Assembly: GCA_938008925.1 (NCBI GenBank)
Contig: CALLIQ010000058.1
Coordinates: 1 to 5,142 of the forward strand
DNA from: an uncultured Acidimicrobiales bacterium
Lineage (GTDB): Bacteria > Actinomycetota > Acidimicrobiia > Acidimicrobiales > SZUA-35
Direction: 5' to 3'
Length of the DNA: 5,142 nucleotides
In this document: piece by piece, positions 1-5,142 of the stretch
How the letters are laid out: every line of letters starts with the position of its first letter
How positions within the stretch are numbered: position 1 is the stretch's first letter
Made by a program: the position numbers and the translations under genes
Notes under the pieces: generated by a model
Database searches by the model: none
Told to the model about the DNA's origin: nothing
Seen by the model: the letters and a program-made list of their open reading frames with translations, nothing else

Positions 1-1104
1 GAGGGGGGAGTTCGCGAACAGCTGCACGGCGACGACCAACGCGGCCGCAGTCAGGGCGAGCAAGAGAGCGGGGAGGATCCACGACCGCTCCGAGCGGAGG
101 AATCCGGGTTCGTCGAGGTCGTCGTCGAAGTCCTGATCGAACTCGTGATCGTCGATGATGGCGATGTCGTCGCCGTCGTTGACAGGAGGGGTTGTGAGGG
201 CGTGCGAGGGACGTTGCGCCGCAGCGGTCGCGTCCGCGACGACGAGCGTCGCGTCCGCCCCGCTTGCGTGCCTCGGCACGCCGCTCAGCGCGGCGCGAAC
301 GTCGGTCGCACTGGCGAAGCGACTTTCGGGGCTTCGACCCATGAGCCGGTGAACGATGGCGTCGAGTTCGTTCGAGACCTCGGGTCGGATCGACTGGGCT
401 CGAGGCGGTGGCTGATGCAGCCGAGCGAGCGCCGTCGCGGCGTCGGTGTCGGCTTTGAACGGCGGTCGGCCCGTGAGCGCTTCGAAGAGCACGATGCCGA
501 GCGCGTACAGGTCGGCTCGAGCGTCGACGGGATCGCCGTTGACCTGTTCGGGGGCGAGGTACTTAGCGGTTCCGAGCAGCGTTCCGGTGACGGTGAGATC
601 GGTGTCTTCGCCCGCCTTTGCGATGCCGAAGTCGGTGACCATCACGCGACGATCCGGGCACAGCAAGATGTTCGACGGCTTGATGTCACGATGCACGACC
701 CCGCCTCGATGAGCGTCGGCCAGTGCGTCGGCGATCTGGGTGCCGACCTCGATGGCATCGGCTTCGCCCATCACCTGCACGTCGTCGAGCACGGCCCGCA
801 GCGTTCGACCGTGGATCAGCTCCATCACGATGGCTTCGGTGCCGTTCTCACTGACGGTGTCGTAAATGGAGACGATCGACGGGTGCGACAGGCGGGCTGC
901 CGCCACCGCCTCGCGGCGGAATCGAAGAAGGAATCCGCGATCGGTGGCCAGGTGCGGATGGAGCACCTTGACCGCGACCTCGCGGCCGAGCACGGAGTCG
1001 ACCGCACGCCAGACCTGTGCCATGCCGCCGGTCGCGATGGGATCGAGCAGTTCGTATCGATCGCCGAGACGATCGCCGACGCCGGGTGGATGCAGCGCGG
1101 TCAC
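1..1104 (-). CDS. PknB-type transmembrane Ser/Thr protein kinase (3' end beyond window)
   Basis: Eukaryotic-like Ser/Thr kinase that should phosphorylate proteins at the inner face of the membrane. The 368 visible codons run without a stop to base 1. A glycine-rich loop lies at residues 24-31 (ATGGMAQV), the ATP-binding lysine is K46 (VAVK), and the likely helix-C glutamate is E65. The catalytic loop is HRDIKPSN (138-145, base D140), followed by DFG 158-160 and GTAKYLAPEQ 178-187, so all core residues are present. T171 and T173 match the activation-loop threonines autophosphorylated in mycobacterial PknB. After the kinase domain (to about 275) comes a low-complexity linker, a very acidic stretch (310-332) and one membrane helix (about 342-363). 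The extracellular part, possibly a sensor domain, is cut off. The GTG start at 1104-1102 overlaps the upstream stop as GTGA, and a weak GGA motif lies 7 bases before it. The precise subfamily and sensor type cannot be judged here. Confidence 0.97.
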   Translation of the reverse strand, partial: MTALHPPGVGDRLGDRYELLDPIATGGMAQVWRAVDSVLGREVAVKVLHPHLATDRGFLLRFRREAVAAARLSHPSIVSIYDTVSENGTEAIVMELIHGRTLRAVLDDVQVMGEADAIEVGTQIADALADAHRGGVVHRDIKPSNILLCPDRRVMVTDFGIAKAGEDTDLTVTGTLLGTAKYLAPEQVNGDPVDARADLYALGIVLFEALTGRPPFKADTDAATALARLHQPPPRAQSIRPEVSNELDAIVHRLMGRSPESRFASATDVRAALSGVPRHASGADATLVVADATAAAQRPSHALTTPPVNDGDDIAIIDDHEFDQDFDDDLDEPGFLRSERSWILPALLLALTAAALVVAVQLFANSPL

Positions 1105-3098
1105 GACGATTTCCGCTGTGCTCGACGGGCCGTGAGCTCGTCGGTTGCCTCGGCGACGATCGGACCGTCGCCTTCGAGTGGGCGAGTCTCACCGGCCACC
1201 CGGGCACCTTCCGTCGATCCCTGAGCGGACGGGTGCGACGACATCGTTCGCGACTTCGAGATCGAGACGAGCCACCAGGCGATGAGGAAGGCCAAGGCGG
1301 TGAGCGACAAGACGTAGCCGAGGCCCGGGATGGCCGTGGACCGCACGCCGTACTGCGTGGTCGACAGCACTCGTGCGCCGTCGGGGGTCATGATCTCGAC
1401 ACGCAGCGGTGACTGGCCGAGTGCCTGGGTCTGGAGTTCGACGTCGACGTTGGTGCGGCCCGGGGGCAACAAGAGTTCGGTGCCGTCTTCGGCCACGTCG
1501 ATGCGGTCGGACACGAAGCGCAACATCACCGTGCGAGGCCCGAGGCTCTCGTTGACGATGGCGATCGGTACCGAGGCGGTGCGAGCGGTGATCGTGATGC
1601 TCTGTCCGTCGGGGAGGGAGATGACATCGAGTTCATCGTCGAGCACGCTCTGGAGCCGAGTGAGCTCGCGGCTTCGTTCCTCGGGGTTGAGGCCGGGGCT
1701 CAAGCTCGCGAGCAATCCGCTCTCGAGGCGATCGGGCTCGACACCGGCGTTGCCGTAGAACGCGCGGTAGGTCTCGAGATCGGCGACCAGGATCTCGACC
1801 TGTTCCTGCACCGGACGGAGGTCCTGAATCGGTCGCTCGACGAGACGAAGCGGGACGGCGGACCCGCTCCCCGTCGCGGTGGCGACGTCGACCGCTTCGA
1901 TCAGGCCCGGCTGATCGAGTGCGGACAGGATCAGCTCGAGGGCGAGGGTGTCGCCCCGGGAACCATCGAGCGATCGCAGTTCGGGGCCGCCGAGCACGAT
2001 CGGCGACCGATCGAGCTGCTGACGGACGGCGAGCGAGGCGAGCAGGTCGTTGGCCCGCTGCGCCGCTTGAGGGCCGGGCAGGAGCTGGCTGGTTCGACCC
2101 TCGTCGATGGTGAGGACCCGTAAGCCCTGGCCGACCTCGACCGCGCCACCGGGATCGCGTGAGGAGTCGAGGTTGATGACGATGTCGATCCCGAGCCGGT
2201 CGAGCATGGCGGCGCCAGCGGCGGTCAGCGTCGCATCGACGGGGAGCACGGTGGTGTCGACACTCACGCCGAGGTCACCCAGCCGCCGGTTGGTCTCGAT
2301 GAGGGTCGTCTCGTAGAAGGCGTCGCCGCCGATCTCCGCGATCGACGATGGATCGAGATTGAGGACCGGGACCGCGCTCGCCGTTCGACCTCCGAGGGCC
2401 TCGACGAAGCGACGGTTGAGCTCAGGATCGGATTCGAGCTGTGGGATCACGCCCTCTTCGAGCACGACGGCGACGGGCAGCGAGGGGTGTCGTTCGAGCA
2501 GCGGGATGATCTCTCCGAGCCCGATGCCGTCGGCGACCGACACGTTGATCACGACACTGGTGGGGAGCAGCGACGGGATCTCTGCGGTCTCGGTCGGCAG
2601 GCGAATCAGGTGGGTCTGGACCGAGGTGACGGGCCCGTCTGCGTCGCGGACTTCGATGACGACCGGGTAGACGCCGGGATCGCGGATGAAGACACGCTCG
2701 TCGGCCGCTTCGAAGCTTCGGATCGGGATCTCGAAGAAGAACGTGCCGTCGGCGTCGGCCACAGTGGCCAGGGCGAAGCGTTCCTCCGGCCCCGGGTAGC
2801 GATTGAGCGTGTCGGTGACCGGTGGTTCGCCGACTTCGGCCTCGGTGGAGATGGCGCCGAAAACGCGAGCGGAAACCGTGAGATCGGGGCGTTGGATGCC
2901 GCTCCATCGCAGCGTGATCCCGAACGCGCCGTCGGCCGCGACGTACGGGGTCTGATCGATCAGTGACAGTCGGGTGCCCTGGGCCTGTGCCGGCGGTGCG
3001 GCAGGGGTGAGGATCGAGACCGAAGCGAACGCGATGAACCAGACGAGCAGCGTCGCGATCGACGAGCGAACGCTGGCACCCCGACTACTGGGGCTCAC
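1101..3098 (-). CDS. DUF6049-like secreted, C-terminally membrane-anchored protein
   Basis: A 665-residue envelope protein without a recognised enzymatic motif. Residues 1-39 form a signal peptide: basic start (R6, R11), hydrophobic core about 15-31 and a likely AQA cleavage site before Q40. Residues about 45-170 look beta-rich and Ig-like. About 180-410 alternate strands and helices with repeated leucine/aspartate-rich segments, reminiscent of a decayed barrel of the polysaccharide-deacetylase type. About 497-585 form a second beta domain (PIAIVNESLGPRTVML). One membrane helix (about 592-613) precedes a 52-residue cytoplasmic tail rich in Ser, Thr and charge. Architecture, C-terminal beta domain and kinase neighbour resemble DUF6049 proteins such as Rv3909 beside murJ in mycobacteria, although this copy is shorter than the roughly 800 residues usual there. 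The frame is open to an ATG at 3236, but that would overlap the GNAT gene by 142 bases and put an Arg/Pro-rich extension before the signal peptide. The GTG at 3098, overlapping the GNAT stop as GTGA, is preferred. The family name is from memory; the CDS itself is certain. Confidence 0.8.
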   Translation of the reverse strand: MSPSSRGASVRSSIATLLVWFIAFASVSILTPAAPPAQAQGTRLSLIDQTPYVAADGAFGITLRWSGIQRPDLTVSARVFGAISTEAEVGEPPVTDTLNRYPGPEERFALATVADADGTFFFEIPIRSFEAADERVFIRDPGVYPVVIEVRDADGPVTSVQTHLIRLPTETAEIPSLLPTSVVINVSVADGIGLGEIIPLLERHPSLPVAVVLEEGVIPQLESDPELNRRFVEALGGRTASAVPVLNLDPSSIAEIGGDAFYETTLIETNRRLGDLGVSVDTTVLPVDATLTAAGAAMLDRLGIDIVINLDSSRDPGGAVEVGQGLRVLTIDEGRTSQLLPGPQAAQRANDLLASLAVRQQLDRSPIVLGGPELRSLDGSRGDTLALELILSALDQPGLIEAVDVATATGSGSAVPLRLVERPIQDLRPVQEQVEILVADLETYRAFYGNAGVEPDRLESGLLASLSPGLNPEERSRELTRLQSVLDDELDVISLPDGQSITITARTASVPIAIVNESLGPRTVMLRFVSDRIDVAEDGTELLLPPGRTNVDVELQTQALGQSPLRVEIMTPDGARVLSTTQYGVRSTAIPGLGYVLSLTALAFLIAWWLVSISKSRTMSSHPSAQGSTEGARVAGETRPLEGDGPIVAEATDELTARRAQRKSS

Positions 3099-3874
3099 TG
3101 CTCCGCGTCCCAGCGGAGCACGAGCAGTCCCTCTGGCTGGCGTCGAAAGCCGAGGTGCTCGTAGAGGCCGAGGGCGCGGGTGTTGCGTTCCTGTGTGTTG
3201 ACCATGGCGGTGCCGACCCCGCGGTCGTTCAACCACCGGAGCGAGTCGTGCACGAGAGCGGAGCCGAGGCCGCCGCTCTGGACGTCTGGATCGACAGCGA
3301 GCCGCTGCAGGTAGCCCCGATCACCCGCACGTCCGGTGACGGCGTAGCCGAGGGGCGTGCCCTTCTCGAGCGCGACTCGATAGTGGCTCGTCGGCGTTGC
3401 CCGACGTGCCTCGGAGAGCGAGTTGGTGTCGAACTGCCAGAACGGTTCGAACGCCCGTCGATCGATGTCGAGCACCACGCGACGATGCCACGGGCGGCCC
3501 GGTTTGAGTGTTCGGCCCTCCGATCGCGCGAGGTGGCTCTCCGGTTGCATGAACCGGTGGGTGCGGCGCTCATCGAGCCGGTAGGCGAGGAGGTGCAGCC
3601 GTTCGTGGAGCCGGAATCCGGCTTGGAGAAAGGCCTGACCATCGAGTGGCGACAGCGCGGGTGTGACCGCAGAGCGCACGCCTCTGGAGTGCAGCGCGTC
3701 GATGCATCGGTGCAGATCGAGACCCGTCGGGCGTCGTCCCGAGCGTCCCGGACCGATCAGCGCCGTATAGCGGTCGCCCTGCCACGGAACGACACGAAGA
3801 CGACCACCGGTGGACGGCGCGGCCCAGGCACGTTGCAGCCCAGGGCCGAGCGGAGTGACAGGTACGTGGTCCAC
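3095..3874 (-). CDS. GNAT-family N-acetyltransferase with degenerate N-terminal GNAT-like half
   Basis: Acetyl-CoA-dependent N-acyltransferase of 259 residues, cytoplasmic, substrate unknown. The C-terminal GNAT domain spans about 128-256. The core strand is at 165-181 (YRVALEKGTPLGYAVTG). Motif A starts at 188 (YLQRLAVDPDVQSGGLGSAL) and contains the acetyl-CoA pyrophosphate loop Q199-x-x-G202-x-G204. Motif B is at 224-245 (NTQERNTRALGLYEHLGF), with the usual Asn and Tyr. Residues about 53-100 (helix, then FLQAGFRLHERLHLLAYRL) resemble the end of a second, eroded GNAT fold, giving a tandem layout like that of the mycothiol synthase MshD. A single GNAT domain is only about 150 residues. The start is GTG; an in-frame TAG five codons upstream (3889-3887) makes it the first possible start. 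There is no Shine-Dalgarno sequence, but a -10-like hexamer lies 10-15 bases upstream, suggesting leaderless mRNA. It is the first gene of the operon with the DUF6049-like protein and kinase. Whether it modifies a protein, an envelope precursor or a small molecule cannot be told. Confidence 0.93.
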   Translation of the reverse strand: MDHVPVTPLGPGLQRAWAAPSTGGRLRVVPWQGDRYTALIGPGRSGRRPTGLDLHRCIDALHSRGVRSAVTPALSPLDGQAFLQAGFRLHERLHLLAYRLDERRTHRFMQPESHLARSEGRTLKPGRPWHRRVVLDIDRRAFEPFWQFDTNSLSEARRATPTSHYRVALEKGTPLGYAVTGRAGDRGYLQRLAVDPDVQSGGLGSALVHDSLRWLNDRGVGTAMVNTQERNTRALGLYEHLGFRRQPEGLLVLRWDAEQ

Positions 3875-3882
3875 CGGTGGAC
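3869..3882. promoter_or_regulatory. 14-base perfect palindrome over the GNAT start codon
   Basis: GTCCACCGGTGGAC is a perfect 14-base palindrome that covers the GTG start codon (3874-3872) and the predicted transcription start of the operon. A 13-of-14 match (GACCACCGGTGGAC) lies at 3802-3815 inside the same gene, 67 bases away centre to centre. A dimeric repressor bound here would block initiation, so it is a candidate operator. The central CCACCGGTGG core could also recur by chance in GC-rich DNA. Confidence 0.3.
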
Positions 3883-3883
3883 A

Positions 3884-3889
3884 AGCCTA
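3884..3889 (-). promoter_or_regulatory. Candidate -10 box (TAGGCT) of the GNAT-DUF6049-kinase operon
   Basis: Read on the minus strand, TAGGCT fits the actinobacterial TANNNT -10 pattern. It ends nine bases before the GTG start at 3874, so the transcript would begin at or within about three bases of the start codon. No convincing -35 hexamer is visible 16-18 bases upstream, and the absence of a Shine-Dalgarno sequence supports a leaderless mRNA. The box also contains the in-frame TAG stop. The match is short, so the call is tentative. Confidence 0.5.
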
Positions 3890-3918
3890 TTGCGTTTGCG
3901 AGGCTCGCACCGGACTCC

Positions 3919-4036
3919 GCCCGGGACGGGCGCTGTGCTCTTGCCCGGGACGGGCGCTGTGCTCTTGCCCGGGACGGGCGCTGTGCTCTTGCCCGGCTCT
4001 TGCCCGGCTCTTGCCCGGGACGGGCGCCGTGATCCT
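3919..4036. repeat. Tandem repeat array: 24-base units with 11-base derivatives
   Basis: Head-to-tail repeat filling most of the intergenic region. Three identical 24-base units lie at 3919-3942, 3943-3966 and 3967-3990, each starting GCCCGGGACGGGC and ending CTCTT. Two identical 11-base units (GCCCGGCTCTT) follow at 3991-4001 and 4002-4012. Each equals the long unit with its internal 13 bases removed. A sixth, full-length but diverged unit is at 4013-4036 (last ten bases changed at three or four positions), and the eight bases after it (GCCTGGGG) may be a decayed seventh start. Long units contain an inverted repeat GCCCG-GGA-CGGGC; the short ones lose its right arm. Because 24 is a multiple of three the array is open in several frames, but in-frame stops (TAG 3889-3887, TGA 4030-4032) separate it from both flanking genes, so it is noncoding. 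It could be an operator array, a structured RNA or simple slippage. Confidence 0.97.
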
Positions 4037-4037
4037 G

Positions 4038-4049
4038 CCTGGGGCCAGG
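4038..4049. promoter_or_regulatory. Short inverted repeat in the -35 zone of the deacetylase promoter
   Basis: CCTGG-GG-CCAGG has perfect 5-base arms around two bases. It lies 16 bases upstream of the TACGCT box, just where a -35 element would be, and immediately after the diverged last repeat unit. It could be a regulator half-site pair or a remnant of the repeat array. Five-base arms are weak evidence. Confidence 0.22.
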
Positions 4050-4064
4050 TGGTGGTGACACGAC

Positions 4065-4070
4065 TACGCT
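4065..4070 (+). promoter_or_regulatory. Candidate -10 box (TACGCT) of the deacetylase gene
   Basis: TACGCT fits TANNNT and ends seven bases before the GTG at 4078, the spacing expected when transcription starts on the first base of the start codon. No Shine-Dalgarno sequence precedes the gene. The -35 zone (about 4041-4047) is G-rich, does not resemble TTGACA, and is occupied by a short inverted repeat. It mirrors the arrangement on the other side of the intergenic region. Confidence 0.55.
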
Positions 4071-4077
4071 CCGGGCC

Positions 4078-5079
4078 GTGACGGTGTTGATCTCCACGCA
4101 CGATCTGTGTTTGCTGCACGACACCGGTCCTGGGCACCCCGAGCGCCCCGCTCGACTCGAGGCGGTTCGCCGTGGCATTGGGGCAGCTGGGCTCGACGAA
4201 GCCGTGCGGTGGATCGAAGCACCCGACGCGCCGAACGACGCGCTCGTCGCCGTCCACCCGGCATCGCTCATCGAGAACCTCGCGGAGCTGTCGGCCTCCG
4301 GCGGTGGCGCCATCGATCCCGACACCGTCGTGTCGACGGAGAGCTCGGCCGCAGCGATCAAGGCGGCCGGTTCGGGACTCGACCTCATCGATCGGCTCGA
4401 ACGGGGTGAGGCCGACGTTGGTTGGTCGGTCGTCCGACCGCCGGGCCACCACGCGACGGCGAAGCAGCAGATGGGGTTCTGCCTCATCAACAACGTGGCC
4501 GTTGCCGCTCGGTCGTTGGCCGATCGCGGCGAGCGCGTCGCCATCGTCGACATCGACGCGCATCACGGCAACGGCACCCAAGACATCTTCTACCGAGATC
4601 CGAACGTGCTGTTCGTCTCGCTGCACCAGTACCCCTGGTATCCCTTCACCGGTCGGCCAGACGAGGTCGGCGAAGACGATGGCAAGGGAACGACCGTCAA
4701 CATCGCCATGCCGGCGGGAGCCACCGGCGACGTCTACCGGCGGGCGATGGAGCGTGTGGTCGTCCCCGTCGTGGAGCGCCACGCGCCCTCGTGGCTGTTG
4801 ATCTCGGCGGGCTTCGACGGCCATCGAGCCGACCCCATCACCGACCTGGGCCTGTCGTCGACCGACTACGGCGAGATGGTGGCTGACCTGTTCACCACGG
4901 TGCCCGCCGGTCGTCGGCTCCTGTTCCTCGAGGGCGGCTACGACCTGCAAGCGCTGAGCGATTCGGCCGGCGCGATCGTCGGCGCCAGCGCCGATGTCGA
5001 CGTCCGCCCCGAAACGGTCACCACCGGCGGCCCGGGCGACGACATGGTCGACCTGAGCCACGCCATTCACCTGCGGTGA
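4078..5079 (+). CDS. Histone deacetylase family zinc amidohydrolase (class II HDAC / AcuC-like)
   Basis: A complete 333-residue metal-dependent amidohydrolase of the arginase/deacetylase fold. It removes acetyl or similar acyl groups from lysine side chains, polyamines or other amines in the cytoplasm. Family landmarks are all present: HPERPARL at 20-27, the catalytic His pair in PPGHH (H124, H125), GFCLINN 133-139, and DIDAHHGNGTQ 158-168, supplying zinc ligands D160 and H162. The third zinc ligand is D247 in SAGFDGHRADP, and the catalytic tyrosine is Y288 in EGGYDL. SLHQYPWYPFTG (181-192) is the usual rim loop. Length is normal for bacterial members. The GTG start is the first ATG, GTG or TTG after an in-frame TGA at 4030; another GTG two codons later (4084) is possible. 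A TACGCT -10-like box at 4065-4070 and no Shine-Dalgarno sequence point to leaderless translation. It diverges from a GNAT gene and is coupled to the next gene by a GTGA overlap. The true substrate (acetyl-CoA synthetase, as for AcuC, acetylpolyamine, or other protein) is not decided by sequence. Confidence 0.97.
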   Translation: MTVLISTHDLCLLHDTGPGHPERPARLEAVRRGIGAAGLDEAVRWIEAPDAPNDALVAVHPASLIENLAELSASGGGAIDPDTVVSTESSAAAIKAAGSGLDLIDRLERGEADVGWSVVRPPGHHATAKQQMGFCLINNVAVAARSLADRGERVAIVDIDAHHGNGTQDIFYRDPNVLFVSLHQYPWYPFTGRPDEVGEDDGKGTTVNIAMPAGATGDVYRRAMERVVVPVVERHAPSWLLISAGFDGHRADPITDLGLSSTDYGEMVADLFTTVPAGRRLLFLEGGYDLQALSDSAGAIVGASADVDVRPETVTTGGPGDDMVDLSHAIHLR

Positions 5080-5142
5080 GCGACTGGCGATCGTCGCCGA
5101 CCGCCGAAGCGACTCTTGCATCGGTCGAGTCCGTCGCTCGTG
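5076..5142 (+). CDS. Start of an unidentified protein, translationally coupled to the deacetylase
   Basis: A GTG at 5076-5078 overlaps the deacetylase stop as GTGA, the same junction used by both minus-strand gene pairs. The frame stays open for 22 codons to the window edge and begins VSDWRSSPTAEA. The visible stretch is rich in Ala and Ser and has no recognisable motif. No separate promoter or clear Shine-Dalgarno sequence is seen, so expression would depend on coupling to the upstream gene. No function can be assigned from so short a stretch. The coding call rests on the overlap and open frame alone, which in GC-rich DNA can occur by chance. Confidence 0.6.
   Translation, partial: MSDWRSSPTAEATLASVESVAR

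Noticed and set aside
145..1224. Long plus-strand open frame (359 codons) opposite the kinase
   Set aside because: Its translation is Arg/Gly/Asp-rich with no motif, and it lies antisense to a kinase with every family motif. It is a GC-rich shadow frame.
3099..3236. ATG-initiated 46-residue N-terminal extension of the DUF6049-like protein
   Set aside because: It would overlap the GNAT gene by 142 bases and place an Arg/Pro-rich segment before a normal signal peptide. The GTG at 3098 gives a proper signal peptide and matches the GTGA coupling of the other junctions.
3919..4036. CRISPR array
   Set aside because: Units are contiguous, with no unique spacers between them, and no cas genes are nearby.
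3919..4036. Rho-independent terminators formed by the GCCCG/CGGGC hairpins
   Set aside because: Stems are only five bases and are followed by mixed sequence without a T-run. The array lies at the 5' ends of both genes, not at the 3' ends.
3155..4081. Plus-strand open frame (308 codons) with GTGAVLLP peptide repeats
   Set aside because: It is antisense to the GNAT gene. The peptide repeat is just the 24-base noncoding array translated.
4078..5079. Arginase or acetylpolyamine amidohydrolase as a firm name for the HDAC-like gene
   Set aside because: The motifs DxDxHHGxGTQ and EGGYDL place it in the HDAC family rather than arginase. Nothing in the sequence alone separates polyamine from protein deacetylase activity with confidence.
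3757..5121. Long minus-strand open frame (454 codons) through the deacetylase and the repeat array
   Set aside because: It is antisense to a well-conserved HDAC-family gene, and its length is helped by the repeat being a multiple of three bases. The product shows no recognisable domain.

Overview
The window is GC-rich DNA from a high-GC actinobacterium. The support is the strong G/C bias at third codon positions, GTG starts on every gene, 4-base GTGA stop/start overlaps, leaderless-looking promoters and a PknB-type membrane Ser/Thr kinase. The frequent CGATCG hexamers and the gene order would suit Acidimicrobiia (for example Ilumatobacter relatives), but that placement is an inference.

Layout. 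The minus strand carries a tightly coupled three-gene operon that reads leftwards: a GNAT acetyltransferase (3874 to 3095), a large secreted and membrane-anchored protein resembling the DUF6049 family (3098 to 1101), and a transmembrane Ser/Thr protein kinase (1104 to beyond base 1). Each junction is a GTGA overlap, so the genes are probably translated as one coupled unit. The plus strand carries a class II histone-deacetylase-like zinc amidohydrolase (4078 to 5079). It is followed, through another GTGA overlap, by the first 22 codons of an unidentified gene that leaves the window at base 5142.

The two transcription units diverge from a 203-base intergenic region (3875 to 4077). That region is built mostly of a tandem repeat: three perfect 24-base units, two 11-base deletion derivatives and one decayed 24-base unit. 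A TANNNT -10-like hexamer lies 7 to 9 bases before the GTG start on each side, which suggests leaderless transcription in both directions. Palindromes sit on the GNAT start codon and in the expected -35 zone of the deacetylase.

How the genes may work together. In many Actinobacteria a DUF6049 protein is encoded next to murJ, a kinase or pseudokinase, sigM and trxBA (Rv3909 to Rv3914 in Mycobacterium tuberculosis). Here the kinase follows the DUF6049-like gene directly, with no murJ between them. This suggests a cell-envelope or peptidoglycan signalling role. The kinase looks catalytically intact, and the DUF6049-like protein has a Ser/Thr-containing cytoplasmic tail that could be a substrate. 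The divergent acetyltransferase and deacetylase recall the acuA/acuC arrangement, in which a GNAT and an HDAC-like enzyme act in opposition, but a functional link here is speculative. No RNA genes, insertion sequences or CRISPR arrays were seen.
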